A DNA stretch of 64,000 nucleotides from Paenibacillus sp. SC116 (GCF_024733555.1 NZ_JANIOF010000004.1:124001-188000), one strand, 5' to 3'; positions 1 to 8,459 are shown, numbered from the stretch's first letter. Translations and numbers: made by a program. The notes: a model not told the origin generated them from the sequence alone.

Positions 1-81
1 TTAAAGCGTATTCGATTCAGCGAGCAGGCGATAGGATCAATATAGTGAGCTGAAGCGCAGGATGAAGTGAGGTGGGAGAAG

Positions 82-801
82 ATGGACGTATTTGATGATA
101 AGAGTGAGAAGAATAATAGTGCTGAACCTTCAAAGAACAGAATGTCTAATAGCTACAAGCATATAAAGGGTATTATCTTCGATATGGACAATACATTGCT
201 GCAATCGAGTATTGATTTCCAAACTATGAAGGAAGAGACATATTCGTTCCTCGTGGAACAGCAGATTCTACCCGAAGGACTTTCTTTACAGCAGTACACA
301 ACCTCTACCATTATAGAAGAAGCGGTCGCAACAAATCGGATGACATCAGAGTTGCTGCAAGCGATGTGGGAAATCCCTGTTAAGCATGAAGTAGCAGGCA
401 TGGATGGTGCAGTGCTGGAGTCCGGTGTCACTGAGCTTTTGGAAAAATTGCATGGAAGCTACCATTTAGCTGTAGTTACTAACAATTCAGTGAAAGCTGC
501 CAATGCAGCATTGCGAGATAACGGTATCATTCATTATTTTGATCATATAGCTGGTAGAGAACAAATGCGATCCCTAAAGCCATCCCCGGACGGTTTTGTG
601 TTTATTCTTGATTGTTACCCAAATACTTCGGCTAGAGACTGGCTATCAATAGGAGATGCTTGGATTGATGGGAAAGCGTCAGAAAGTGCTGGGATCGAAT
701 TTATCGCTTATCGAGCGGACGTAGAAAAGATGAAAAAAGCAGGTGTATTTCCGAGGAAATATTTTAACCATATTGGTGAATTAATGAAGTTGCTGACTTA
801 A
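82..801 (+). CDS. HAD-superfamily hydrolase (phosphoglycolate phosphatase-like)
   Basis: A cytoplasmic phosphatase of the haloacid dehalogenase superfamily. Motif I is DMDNTL near residue 37 (nucleophile and acid/base Asp pair), motif II is VVTNNS, motif III is the Lys in SLKPSP, and motif IV is GDAWID. An alpha-helical cap lies between motifs I and II, as in the HAD-IA group that acts on small phosphate esters. The substrate cannot be read from sequence. The frame stays open from a GTG at 67, but the ATG at 82 sits about 6 bases behind AGGTGGG, so 82 is preferred (239 aa). No operon partner is visible; the next gene is a 32-codon ORF after a 74-base gap. Confidence 0.85.
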   Translation: MDVFDDKSEKNNSAEPSKNRMSNSYKHIKGIIFDMDNTLLQSSIDFQTMKEETYSFLVEQQILPEGLSLQQYTTSTIIEEAVATNRMTSELLQAMWEIPVKHEVAGMDGAVLESGVTELLEKLHGSYHLAVVTNNSVKAANAALRDNGIIHYFDHIAGREQMRSLKPSPDGFVFILDCYPNTSARDWLSIGDAWIDGKASESAGIEFIAYRADVEKMKKAGVFPRKYFNHIGELMKLLT

Positions 802-874
802 GTATGTACTTGTGGAAAATAGCTTGAAATGCCTCGTATACACAAATCTATGTTACATTCATAGGAGGTCTATT

Positions 875-973
875 ATGAGTCATCAAGATCAGGAGAATAC
901 AGATAGTAGTCAACCAGTTTATCGTCATTTTGGATTATTTAAGTTATTCAAGCTACTTTTAGCGATAAAGTAG
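875..973 (+). CDS. Candidate small protein, 32 residues
   Basis: A short frame (MSHQDQENTDSS...) begins 4 bases after a strong AGGAGGT at 863-869 and stops just before a rho-independent terminator. The N-terminal half is polar and acidic. The C-terminal half (FGLFKLFKLLLAIK) would form a basic amphipathic or hydrophobic helix, as in small membrane-associated peptides. I recognise no family. The strong Shine-Dalgarno sequence and the terminator immediately downstream argue that it is translated. It may share the transcript of the HAD gene or have its own promoter. Confidence 0.5.
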   Translation: MSHQDQENTDSSQPVYRHFGLFKLFKLLLAIK

Positions 974-992
974 AGTAACGTTTTTTACATAA

Positions 993-1030
993 AAATGCCC
1001 TTAACTTCTAAACTGGTTAAGGGCATTTCT
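993..1030. terminator. Bidirectional rho-independent terminator
   Basis: A perfect 13-bp stem (993-1005 with 1016-1028, core GCCCTTAAC/GTTAAGGGC) is flanked by A-rich sequence on the left and T-rich sequence on the right. It can end transcripts of the 32-codon ORF on the plus strand and of hmp on the minus strand. Confidence 0.85.
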
Positions 1031-1070
1031 CTATTAAGTAAGCAGTAGGCTATATCGCACTATTTATTAT

Positions 1071-2285
1071 TTATTCTAATGACCCTGATGGTCCAAAGAA
1101 CTCAAAATGGATGCGATCCGCAGCGACACCAATTTGTTGCAATAGGGCATTCATCGATTTCATAAATGGAACAGGTCCACAGAAGTAGAAGTCTGCTTCT
1201 GCAAGATGGTTCGTGGACAGCACAGACTTGAGCCACGGGGCATCAATGTATCCTAGATGATCACAGTCCATACCAACTGCTCTTTCTTCGTAGCAAGTCA
1301 AGACTGTAACGTGAGAATGCTCTTTAGATAGTTTATCTACTTCGTTCCGTAAAGCATGCTGCTCACGGTTCTTTGTTGCATGAATATAAATCGTTTCGCG
1401 TGCTGACTCTTGCTTAGCAAGTGTATGCAGCATGCTGACCATTGGCGTTAATCCTACACCACCGCTGATCAGAACGACAGGAGTGTTTTTCTCCTGATTC
1501 AAAATGAAATCACCAGCAGGTGGAGTTAGCTCTAATGTATCCCCGACGTGTACAGCATCATGCAAGTAACAGGAAACGACTCCTCCAGGTTTATTATCAT
1601 CTGCTCCCTCGCGCTTGACCGTGATTCGATATAAATCACCGCCTGGTGCAAGTGACAAACTGTAATGGCGAAGTTGTGTATTTGCGGAACCTTCTGGTTT
1701 CACACGAACCGTAATATATTGTCCCGGAGCAAAATGAGCAATAGGGCCATTATCATGCGGTTTCAGGTAGAAGGAAGTGATGAATTCCGTTTCTTGAACT
1801 TTGCGCATAACAATGAAGGGACGATAGTCGCTCCAACCGCCTGGCTGCTGCTCTGCTTCCTTATACATATCAACTTCTACTTGGATGAATACATTGGCGA
1901 TAACCCCGTAAGCTTCCCCCCAAGCCGAAATAATTTCATCTGTAGCTGCGTCTCCGAGTACGTCTTTTATTGCCATGAGCAAGTATTTTCCTACGATAGG
2001 ATAGTGCTCCGGCTTAACATTGAGCGCCCGATGCTTATGCCCAATTTGCTTGACGACGGGAAGTAAGGTTTCCAGTTTATCGATATTTGCGGCAGCTGCA
2101 TATACTACATTAGCAAGTGCAGTTTGCTGACGGTGTTGGCTTTGATTCGCATGATTGAAAATATTAAGTAGTTCGGGATGATTCTCAAACAAGAGTGCGT
2201 AAAAACGTTTTGTAATGGCAGTACCGTGTTCGCCGAGAACAGGGACTGTAGATTTAACAATTTCAATAGTACGGGAAGATAACAT
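1071..2285 (-). CDS. hmp: Flavohemoprotein, nitric oxide dioxygenase
   Basis: Cytosolic NO dioxygenase that converts NO and O2 to nitrate using NAD(P)H, FAD and heme b. An N-terminal globin domain (about 1-140) is followed by an FAD domain with RHYSLS and an NAD domain with GGVGLTPM; 404 aa is the family's normal size. The chosen start (2285) is 8 bases behind GGAGG (2294-2298). It places Tyr29, Gln53 and His85 exactly where the family has its B10 Tyr, E7 Gln and proximal His. The frame continues upstream to 2300, but that start would sit on the ribosome binding site. The gene stands alone, and nitrosative-stress control is likely, though no NsrR site was identified with confidence. Confidence 0.97.
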   Translation of the reverse strand: MLSSRTIEIVKSTVPVLGEHGTAITKRFYALLFENHPELLNIFNHANQSQHRQQTALANVVYAAAANIDKLETLLPVVKQIGHKHRALNVKPEHYPIVGKYLLMAIKDVLGDAATDEIISAWGEAYGVIANVFIQVEVDMYKEAEQQPGGWSDYRPFIVMRKVQETEFITSFYLKPHDNGPIAHFAPGQYITVRVKPEGSANTQLRHYSLSLAPGGDLYRITVKREGADDNKPGGVVSCYLHDAVHVGDTLELTPPAGDFILNQEKNTPVVLISGGVGLTPMVSMLHTLAKQESARETIYIHATKNREQHALRNEVDKLSKEHSHVTVLTCYEERAVGMDCDHLGYIDAPWLKSVLSTNHLAEADFYFCGPVPFMKSMNALLQQIGVAADRIHFEFFGPSGSLE

Positions 2286-2661
2286 AGTGGTGTCCTCCAT
2301 CCATTTTCAAAAATGACATGATTTTGACTTCTATATGGTTGTGGTTTAATGATGGTCAGCACTAAATTAGCTGCCAGTCGCTTAATTTCCTTCACAAGTT
2401 AATCTTAAATTTTTCTAATCTGTCACAGTGTGATTTAACGCACAAGGAATGTGATAGGTTGATGAACATCTTGTGGACAATCGGTTCCAGTGGTGGAATA
2501 TCAAGTCAATAGTGTCCTTATAGGAGCATTTAAGAGCAAATCCAAGAGGAAGCAGAACTTGAGTGGAGATCTTCAGCATTTCCAACGGTTCATTCCGTTA
2601 TACAGCAAACGGCGCCGATATTTAAGGAATGAAGCTGCTTTGGAGCGTGTGATTTATATGG
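2286..2661. other. Divergent intergenic region between hmp and the yitT leader
   Basis: No gene is supported here. It holds the upstream region of hmp, including a perfect inverted repeat TCACAGTGTGA at 2423-2433 (half-site order opposite to CRP or Rex sites), and AT-rich sequence near 2400-2420 that could contain the hmp promoter. No clear NsrR or Fnr operator could be assigned. Confidence 0.4.
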
Positions 2662-2667
2662 TATAAT
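2639..2667 (+). promoter_or_regulatory. Extended -10 promoter for the yitT-like transcript
   Basis: A perfect TATAAT at 2662-2667 carries an extended -10 (TGG just before it). A weak -35 (TTTGGA, 2639-2644) lies 17 bases upstream. Transcription from here would give a leader of roughly 270 bases before the membrane-protein gene, which is long enough for regulation. Confidence 0.65.
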
Positions 2668-2728
2668 ATATGTAAGTGAGAGAAAAATCTCTGACTCAAA
2701 CCAAACAAAAGAAAGGATCAGGATACCA

Positions 2729-2794
2729 ATGCGTCCCCGAAGGATGATGCCCCAAAGGACAATCTGGAAACGTTATGATCTTTCCTACATCTAG
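2729..2794 (+). CDS. Candidate leader peptide 1, 21 residues, Arg-rich
   Basis: A short frame (MRPRRMMPQRTIWKR..., 21 aa) in the leader of the yitT-like gene, with AAAGGATCAGG upstream. It is basic and has no recognised family. It shares the DNA word CGAAGGATGA (2738-2747) with the second leader frame (2868-2877), so both encode Arg-Arg-Met. It could be a regulatory upstream ORF, or the repeated word could belong to RNA structure and the frame be incidental. Confidence 0.35.
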   Translation: MRPRRMMPQRTIWKRYDLSYI

Positions 2795-2858
2795 CTTCCC
2801 TTCGCAGAGTAAAGTTGCCACGACGGTATGACAGACTGCGGAAAAGGAAGCGAGAACT

Positions 2859-2960
2859 ATGATGATTCGAAGGATGAAGTCCTCATCTCTTGCCCTCGCT
2901 GTCTGTCGAAGGACAACAACGACAACAGAAGCGAGAGGTTACTATGATGAGGAGAAATGA
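2859..2960 (+). CDS. Candidate leader peptide 2, 33 residues, overlapping yitT start
   Basis: A short frame starting MMIRRMKSSS and running 17 bases into the next gene, in a different frame. AAGGAAGCG stands 8 to 16 bases upstream of the ATG. It contains a run of Thr codons (ACA/ACG) and two Arg-Arg pairs. The overlap with the following start would allow translational coupling. No homology is recognised, and the frame could be chance. Confidence 0.35.
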   Translation: MMIRRMKSSSLALAVCRRTTTTTEARGYYDEEK

Positions 2961-3621
2961 ACAATTACGTAAGATTGCATGGATGTTGCTAGGATCCGTA
3001 CTACTAGCATTTAGTTATTATCACATTAACTTTCAGAACAACTTGGCTGAAGGTGGTTTTGTAGGGTTGGCACTGCTAGGCAAATATGCATTTGACTGGT
3101 CGCCAGCGGTTACAGTACTTGTATTAGATATTCCTGTTTTTATCGCGGCATATTTTTTGAAAGGCCGTACCTTTATTATGAACACAGCGATTGCTGCAGG
3201 CGCATTTTCGCTTACGTACTATTTGTGCGAGCAGTTTTCCACGCTCGTGCTTGACTTCGGCCCTAATTTGTTCTGGGCGGCTGTCGTTTCCGGTATTTTG
3301 ACCGGATTCGGTGCAGGACTAGTGCTGCGCTTTGGCGGAGCAACTGGCGGTGACGACATTATGGCGTTATTCGTAAGCCGTGTCACCAAGTTAAGTGTAG
3401 GTACTGTATTTATTATATTTGACGTAGTCGTATTGCTAGTGTCCTTGATGTATTTGCCTATCATGGATGTGTTGTACACCATTCTTGCGGTCGGCATTGC
3501 AGGTCAAGTCATTACATGGATGGTACAAGGTGGAATTACCGTACATCGTCCAGTAGTGGAGAAAGTTCAGTCTAAGGCTGCAGCTGTATCAGCTTCACCT
3601 ACAGCAATACGTCACTCGTGA
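2944..3621 (+). CDS. YitT-family membrane protein (short form)
   Basis: A five-helix integral membrane protein of the YitT/DUF161 family, whose transport or regulatory role is not established. The first helix (IAWMLLGSVLLAFSYYHINF) is followed by the family's conserved Asn- and Gly-rich segment NNLAEGGFVGLALL. A later motif, LRFGGATGGDDIMA, is also typical. At 225 aa it ends soon after the last helix and lacks the soluble C-terminal DUF2179 domain found in about 280-aa relatives. The ATG at 2944 is 5 bases behind GAGAGG. The frame is open upstream to a TTG at 2890 that has no binding site, so 2944 is preferred. Confidence 0.85.
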   Translation: MMRRNEQLRKIAWMLLGSVLLAFSYYHINFQNNLAEGGFVGLALLGKYAFDWSPAVTVLVLDIPVFIAAYFLKGRTFIMNTAIAAGAFSLTYYLCEQFSTLVLDFGPNLFWAAVVSGILTGFGAGLVLRFGGATGGDDIMALFVSRVTKLSVGTVFIIFDVVVLLVSLMYLPIMDVLYTILAVGIAGQVITWMVQGGITVHRPVVEKVQSKAAAVSASPTAIRHS

Positions 3622-3656
3622 TGAATAACATAAATATCATAACGAACATGAAGAAG

Positions 3657-3705
3657 AACCGTCTAGTTTTTTTCAATACATTTGAAGGAAACTGGGCGGT
3701 TTTTG
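3657..3705 (+). terminator. Rho-independent terminator after the yitT-like gene
   Basis: A 13-bp stem (3657-3669 with 3689-3701, two G-U pairs) is followed by a T run at 3700-3704. Confidence 0.75.
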
Positions 3706-3743
3706 TGCATTCATACATACAATTGTAGGAGTTGAAATTACAT

Positions 3744-4625
3744 ATGAGACGCATTTTAGTGATGGGTGGAACAAGGTTTTTTGGAAAAAGGCTAGTACAG
3801 CGACTGTTGGAAAATGGAGATCAAGTTACAATTGCTACACGTGGAATCACTGCTGATTCTTTTGGTGAACAAGTACAGCGTGTTATCTTAGATCGCGCAG
3901 ACCGTCATTCCGTTCAAGCTGCTGCTCAACTGGATGAGTGGGATATCGTTTACGATAATATATGCTATTCTCCCGAAGCCGCGCAGTATGCGGTTGAGGC
4001 GTTTGAAGGGCGAGTAGGTCATTATGTATTTACCTCAACCTTATCGGTATACAATCCTACAGGCAGGCTGCACGTCGAATCAGATTTCGACCCGTATAAT
4101 GTTGGTTTGGATGAATCACTAGGAGAAGAGCAGTTGTCTTATCAAAAAGGGAAGCAATTATGCGAAGCCGTGTTCCATCAGAAGGCTGCATTTCCTGTTA
4201 CTTCTGTACGGTTACCAATCGTGCTGGGGCCAGATGATTATACGAAGCGATTGGAATATCATCTGGAGCGCGTGAACAATGAAACTCCTATTTATATGCC
4301 AAATGTGAATGCTCATATGAACTATATCCAATCAAGAGAAGCGGCGTCATTCCTAGAATGGGCGGGTAACCAGTTATGGAAAGGTCCTATTAATGCATGT
4401 TCCAATGGAACGATATCGCTTGCAGAGGTTATGAACATTGTGGAGCAGGCAGTTGGGAAAAAAGCAATCATGACGAACACTGGATCTGACGATGCTCGTT
4501 CTCCATTTGGCGTACCAGACAGTTGGTTAATGGATAATAGCGCTGCTCGTAAAGCTGGGTTTGAGTTTGAAGAGTTGCAAAATTGGCTGCCACCGCTGGC
4601 AAAAGAGCTTGCTGCAAAGTTGTAG
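3744..4625 (+). CDS. NAD-dependent epimerase/dehydratase (extended SDR)
   Basis: Rossmann-fold oxidoreductase of the extended short-chain dehydrogenase type. The N-terminal nucleotide-binding motif is GGTRFFGKRLV, followed by STLSVY and a Tyr-x-x-x-Lys pair in YQKGKQ, and a sugar-nucleotide-type C-terminal half. At 293 aa it is close to plastid-CSP41-like and UDP-sugar epimerase-like proteins; the substrate is unknown. The frame opens at a TTG at 3732 directly abutting the TAGGAG, too close to be used, so the ATG at 3744 is taken (12 bases from TAGGAG, slightly long). It stands alone between two terminators. Confidence 0.8.
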   Translation: MRRILVMGGTRFFGKRLVQRLLENGDQVTIATRGITADSFGEQVQRVILDRADRHSVQAAAQLDEWDIVYDNICYSPEAAQYAVEAFEGRVGHYVFTSTLSVYNPTGRLHVESDFDPYNVGLDESLGEEQLSYQKGKQLCEAVFHQKAAFPVTSVRLPIVLGPDDYTKRLEYHLERVNNETPIYMPNVNAHMNYIQSREAASFLEWAGNQLWKGPINACSNGTISLAEVMNIVEQAVGKKAIMTNTGSDDARSPFGVPDSWLMDNSAARKAGFEFEELQNWLPPLAKELAAKL

Positions 4626-4668
4626 GGTACAACTTAATATAAAAAATGAGGACTGTGCTATGCATGGA

Positions 4669-4716
4669 AGGTCGGTCGAGTTAGGGTTCCTTTTAGAACC
4701 CGGACTCGGCCTTTTT
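4669..4716 (+). terminator. Rho-independent terminator
   Basis: A long imperfect hairpin (GGTCGGTCGAGTT...GAACCCGGACTCGGCC) is followed by CTTTTTG, closing the epimerase transcript. Confidence 0.8.
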
Positions 4717-5593
4717 GCTACGATGTTACTTCATTACGCATTAATAATTTTTATTTTGCGGAGACATGATCGTTAGCAGCACAGTTAATACAAAAACTAC
4801 AATAGTGCATCCTTCTTTGCTTAAACCGGAAGAAAAGTCAAAAAGGATGCAAATATGCAGGTTTTTTATTGGATTAAGCCCTTAAAACGCAAAAAGGAGC
4901 AAAATACATGCATATATGCACGAATTTGATGGAACTTCGTAAAAATGGAATCAAAAGATGCATTTTTGCATCAATATAAGCATTTAAACCATTTATGTGC
5001 TGCGCTAAATTGGACTTATTACTCATTATTCACTACTCAATGTTCGCAAATTCACTCTTCTCACTTTTAATCGGAAAAAACTCTCCACTCACTTCTTATA
5101 AATTGGCTTTTCTATTTGTTATTTCACATTTATTTCTCTTAAGTGTCTGATAAAGCAACTGAAATTTTGTGATAGATGTGAATAATGTGTGAAAAAAGTA
5201 TGGATTATTTGTGAATGATTGCGTTATACTATACATATACAGTTCCAACAGGCAATCGGCATTTCATTCAATCATCCCTTCATCTACAGCCGCCGCTGCT
5301 CTTACCTCATGTCAGTCGAACTATCATACTTGCTACTTGCAATTAAGCGTGGATGATTACGGAACTGAGAAGCCCTCTAATAAGTTCAATTGTCTATTCA
5401 ATATCTTTAGTAATGGTGAAAAGTAAATAAACGTCCAACCAAGTTGTAAGCGTTGCCAGAGCATGTCCGATTACGAACATGTACGATTTGGCTTCTTATT
5501 ATTTGAATGGACGAATTCGTATGCATCATGAATGGACAAAAGGCTGGGATTAAGAGAAAACCATAATTATATGGATGCCGGGAGGTAATGATG
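4717..5593. other. Long AT-rich intergenic region
   Basis: No gene is supported in about 870 bases. The left part carries three TGCA-based imperfect palindromes spaced 50 to 61 bases apart, reported separately as repeats. The rest is AT-rich. A 71-codon frame at 5211-5426 has no ribosome binding site and an atypical composition. A possible -10 (TATACT, 5225-5230) could serve the downstream membrane protein. Confidence 0.5.
4847..4972. repeat. Degenerate intergenic repeat, TGCA palindromes at about 50-60 base period
   Basis: Three related palindromic cores appear at 4847-4859 (ATGCAAATATGCA), 4909-4920 (TGCATATATGCA) and 4957-4972 (GATGCATTTTTGCATC). Each is preceded by an A-rich stretch containing GGA. 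A related pair with the same spacing occurs at 25344-25409. They look like members of one degenerate noncoding family. Confidence 0.5.
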
Positions 5594-5878
5594 ATGAAAC
5601 GAAAAATGTTATGGTTGTTTGTCATTATGTTTATAGCTGCTGGAGGATTTTTTCAGTATTTTATGTGGACGGATCAATTGCACGCAGCTGCTCAGCAAAC
5701 AGCTGAAGTTGCACAAGCGGCACAGCTGCAAGCTGGCTTTCATACTCCAGATTTCTCATGGCAGGATGGAACAACGGTTACCCTTGGAAGAAAAATTCAA
5801 TTTTTGATGTATTCAGTTGGTTATGTATTTGCTTGTGGAATTTTGTTGGTGATGATGCGGAGAATGCCTCGTTCTTAA
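5594..5878 (+). CDS. Small membrane protein with two predicted helices, unknown
   Basis: A protein of 94 aa whose N-terminal KRKMLWLFVIMFIAAGGFF is a signal anchor or first transmembrane helix. An Ala/Gln-rich middle (HAAAQQTAEVAQAAQLQ) is followed by a second helix (FLMYSVGYVFACGILLVMM) and a basic end, RRMPRS. Three in-frame ATGs follow GGAGGT (5581-5586); the third, at 5594, has the best spacing of 8, though 5588 or 5591 are possible. No family is recognised. It precedes another N-terminally anchored protein (6088), with about 200 bases between. Confidence 0.65.
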   Translation: MKRKMLWLFVIMFIAAGGFFQYFMWTDQLHAAAQQTAEVAQAAQLQAGFHTPDFSWQDGTTVTLGRKIQFLMYSVGYVFACGILLVMMRRMPRS

Positions 5879-6087
5879 TTGGTATATGCTCATAGAGCTT
5901 AATACTTTGATTTGTATAATATCCAATTCATATTGCATCGAAGCTTATTCCGACAGCATCTTGCAGTAAGTTGGATGTAATTTAACAATTATTCCTTATT
6001 TTTTTCTTCAAGAATGCATGTTCGCTTCACTTGCTGCATATGCATGTACCATTACATGGTCGAGCGTTCGAGCAAGGAGGGGTGAGG

Positions 6088-6927
6088 ATGGAAGCGGTTA
6101 TCAAAGTAGTTTTGGATAAATTGCCGCCTTGGGGATATCATTTATTTGCTGTCGTATTGGCAGTGGGATTGTTGTTTTATTTTGTCCGCACGATGTACAT
6201 TAATAAGAAATTTAGTGAAATGATTACGGATGTATTGAAGCGTGATGAACGACTGCAAGGCTATCAGGAGAAGATGGATCAAGTTCAAACGGATAAACTG
6301 AACAGTGAGCAGGCTGCACAGCAGACGATATCCGCTTTGCGTAATATGAAGCCTTTTCTTGAGACGTTAAACGACCTGCGTTCCACGCAGGATGCTTATA
6401 ACGTACTGACAGACACAGCGTTCTTAATGCAAAGGATGCTCGACATGATTGCTATCGACATGAAACGCCAGCCCGGAGGACATCATCGATGCGGCATATG
6501 GCTGTATGCGGATCAGAAGTTGACACTTCGCTTCGCCTCAGCTGGTTTCCCGAAGCATTATGTCGGTGAACGGCAGCTGCATGTTGATCGTTCAGTTGCA
6601 GGGCGCACCTATCGCAAACAGTCCATTATCCAATGCGCTGATGTAACGAGGGACGAAGATTGGGAGCGCAATACGGATTCCAAGAGTCCATACCAAACCT
6701 TGCTTTGCCTTCCGCTTGGTTCCTATGGTGTTATGACCGTGGATGGGATAGAACCGTTCAGTGAAGCTAGTCGATTAATTGGCGAGCTTTATGCAGAGAT
6801 TGCTACAGGTGTTCTGGCTGAACATGTGCAGGCTTATCAACGCTGGTCAGATCAGATGAATCGTAGCATTCATGATGGAATGTCCTTGTCGGAAGATGAA
6901 GTGGTAGGTCAGAACTTAGGTATATGA
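6088..6927 (+). CDS. Membrane-anchored GAF-domain protein
   Basis: A 279-aa protein with one N-terminal transmembrane segment (YHLFAVVLAVGLLFYFVRTMYI), then a coiled-coil-like Gln/Glu/Lys-rich stretch (about 45-90) and a cytoplasmic GAF-type sensor domain (about 100-245; CGIWLYADQKLTLRFASAGFP, then SVAGRTYR and TLLCLPLG). No output domain such as a kinase or GGDEF follows, so it may bind a small ligand and act through a partner. The ATG at 6088 is 5 bases from AAGGAGGGG. The frame is open further upstream to 6031 but lacks a binding site there. A hairpin follows at 6975. Confidence 0.75.
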   Translation: MEAVIKVVLDKLPPWGYHLFAVVLAVGLLFYFVRTMYINKKFSEMITDVLKRDERLQGYQEKMDQVQTDKLNSEQAAQQTISALRNMKPFLETLNDLRSTQDAYNVLTDTAFLMQRMLDMIAIDMKRQPGGHHRCGIWLYADQKLTLRFASAGFPKHYVGERQLHVDRSVAGRTYRKQSIIQCADVTRDEDWERNTDSKSPYQTLLCLPLGSYGVMTVDGIEPFSEASRLIGELYAEIATGVLAEHVQAYQRWSDQMNRSIHDGMSLSEDEVVGQNLGI

Positions 6928-6974
6928 CTTTATGTCTCATCCATATCTTTATTTATTCATAATACCGTCTTTTC

Positions 6975-7011
6975 AAGCAGGTCTTGGTGTTGAGCCACGG
7001 GCCTGCTTTTA
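6975..7011 (+). terminator. Rho-independent terminator
   Basis: Stem AAGCAGGTC/GGCCTGCTT with a 16-base loop followed by TTTT, after the GAF-domain gene. Confidence 0.7.
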
Positions 7012-7115
7012 TGTATGTTTTGATAGCGAACAGTTGTTTGTTTAGGGGACTGCTGGTATGATAGGAACATTAAAAAATGAGGAAAATTATACATATGAAA
7101 TGAGGTGGATAGAGA

Positions 7116-8327
7116 ATGTGGAGAAATCGCAATGTATGGATTGTACTGGCAGGGGAATTTATTGCGAGCTTAGGCTTGTGGATGTCGATTATCGCGAACT
7201 TGGAATTTATGCAGGCGCATGTCCCATCTGATTTTATGAAGTCCTTGATTCTGTTTACGGGCTTATTGGCAGGTGTTATGGTCGGCCCTTTAGCGGGGAG
7301 AGTTATCGATGCGAATAAGAAAAAGACGATACTTATCTATTCCGGTATTGGACGATTAATAAGTGTATGCTTTATGTTTCTTGCACTTGCTTTTGATTCA
7401 GTAGCATGGATGGTGATGTTCGCTGTGTTTTTACAAATCTCAGCTGCATTTACTTTGCCTGCTCTACAAGCGTTAATACCGCAAATTGTCGCTGAGAAAG
7501 ACCTCATTACTTTAAATGGGGTGAATATGAATGCTTCTACCATAGCGCGAATATTAGGTACTGCGTTGGCAGGAAGCTTGTTAATGGTCGTTGACTTGTA
7601 TACGTTATACATGGCCTCATTTGTCGCTTATGTGCTGTTGTTACTATCTACGATGATGCTACGTGTAGACGAAGCGAAGAAAGAAGACAACAACAAGCGT
7701 CATGGATCGAAAGGCAGCTTTAAAGAAGTGATTCCTATGCTGAAAAATATGCCTGTAGCAACGATGGCGCTTATTATTTCTATTGTTCCATTGCTATTCA
7801 TTGGTGCATTCAACCTTATGGTCATCAATATTAGTGAAATGCATCAAAGTTCTCAGATTAAAGGTGCGTTATATGCGGTGGAAGGGATTTGCTTTATCGT
7901 AGCAGCTTTTCTTGTACGGCATATTTCAGGCAACGGTAATTTGCTTAATCGGTTATATTTGTTCTCTGTGATGATAGCCATATCTCAATTCATGTTGTTA
8001 TTTGCAGACTATGCCTGGGTTGCGCTGGCTTCCTTCGGATTGTTTGGCTTTGCGGCAGGTTGTTATTTCCCGCTGCTCTCTACTTATTTTCAGACGACGA
8101 TTCCTAAAGAATATCATGGTCGCTTCTTCTCATTCCGCAGCATGATTGATCGGGTCATGTTTCAAGTCGTGCTCCTGACGGTAGGATTGCTGCTGGATAC
8201 GATTGGGCTGCAGTATATGGCTGGTATCTTTGGCGCACTATCCCTCGCATTGATTCTAGTATCCATGCTGCGCTTTACGCCGGAGAAGCAAGTAAAGACA
8301 GCTACATCTACGGAACAAGCGCAATAA
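7116..8327 (+). CDS. MFS transporter (12-helix efflux type)
   Basis: Major facilitator superfamily permease of 403 aa, the usual length. The first helix is VWIVLAGEFIASLGLWMSII. The loop 2-3 signature is recognisable in GPLAGRVIDANKKKTIL (Gly, Asp and basic residues in place), and hydrophobic helices run to LALILVSMLRF at the end. It belongs to the drug/siderophore-efflux-like group rather than sugar uptake, but the substrate is unknown. The start has GAGGTGG upstream. A monocistronic unit is suggested by the terminators on both sides. A second MFS protein of similar style lies at 53270-54493. Confidence 0.88.
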   Translation: MWRNRNVWIVLAGEFIASLGLWMSIIANLEFMQAHVPSDFMKSLILFTGLLAGVMVGPLAGRVIDANKKKTILIYSGIGRLISVCFMFLALAFDSVAWMVMFAVFLQISAAFTLPALQALIPQIVAEKDLITLNGVNMNASTIARILGTALAGSLLMVVDLYTLYMASFVAYVLLLLSTMMLRVDEAKKEDNNKRHGSKGSFKEVIPMLKNMPVATMALIISIVPLLFIGAFNLMVINISEMHQSSQIKGALYAVEGICFIVAAFLVRHISGNGNLLNRLYLFSVMIAISQFMLLFADYAWVALASFGLFGFAAGCYFPLLSTYFQTTIPKEYHGRFFSFRSMIDRVMFQVVLLTVGLLLDTIGLQYMAGIFGALSLALILVSMLRFTPEKQVKTATSTEQAQ

Positions 8328-8380
8328 AGAGCACGAGAAGAGTGCTTGAAACAAGCTCATAAAGTCAGTTAGAATGATTA

Positions 8381-8432
8381 AAAATGCCGCATCTAGCTGC
8401 ACGCTAACTAAGCGTGGCGATGCGGCATTTTT
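8381..8432. terminator. Rho-independent terminator between convergent genes
   Basis: A 13-bp GC-rich stem (AAAATGCCGCATC with GATGCGGCATTTTT) encloses a second small hairpin (CACGCTAACTAAGCGTG). A and T tracts on both sides allow it to work for the MFS gene and for the minus-strand gene ending at 8460. Confidence 0.85.
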
Positions 8433-8459
8433 ATTGATAAGGATTGTCACTATATGTCC

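Noticed and set aside
1-66. Possible C-terminus of an upstream gene at the left edge
   Set aside because: Two frames run in from the edge and stop at 45 and 53; too short to tell whether either is coding.
2423-2433. TCACAGTGTGA as a CRP, Fnr or Rex operator of hmp
   Set aside because: The half-sites are in the opposite order and with 1-base spacing, unlike those regulators; kept only as an unassigned inverted repeat.
2668-2943. Known riboswitch in the yitT leader
   Set aside because: I looked for yybP-ykoY, SAM, TPP, FMN and T-box signatures and recognised none; reported as an unassigned leader instead.
5211-5426. 71-codon plus-strand frame in the long intergenic region
   Set aside because: No ribosome binding site, Ser/Asn/Tyr-rich chance-like composition and no family resemblance.
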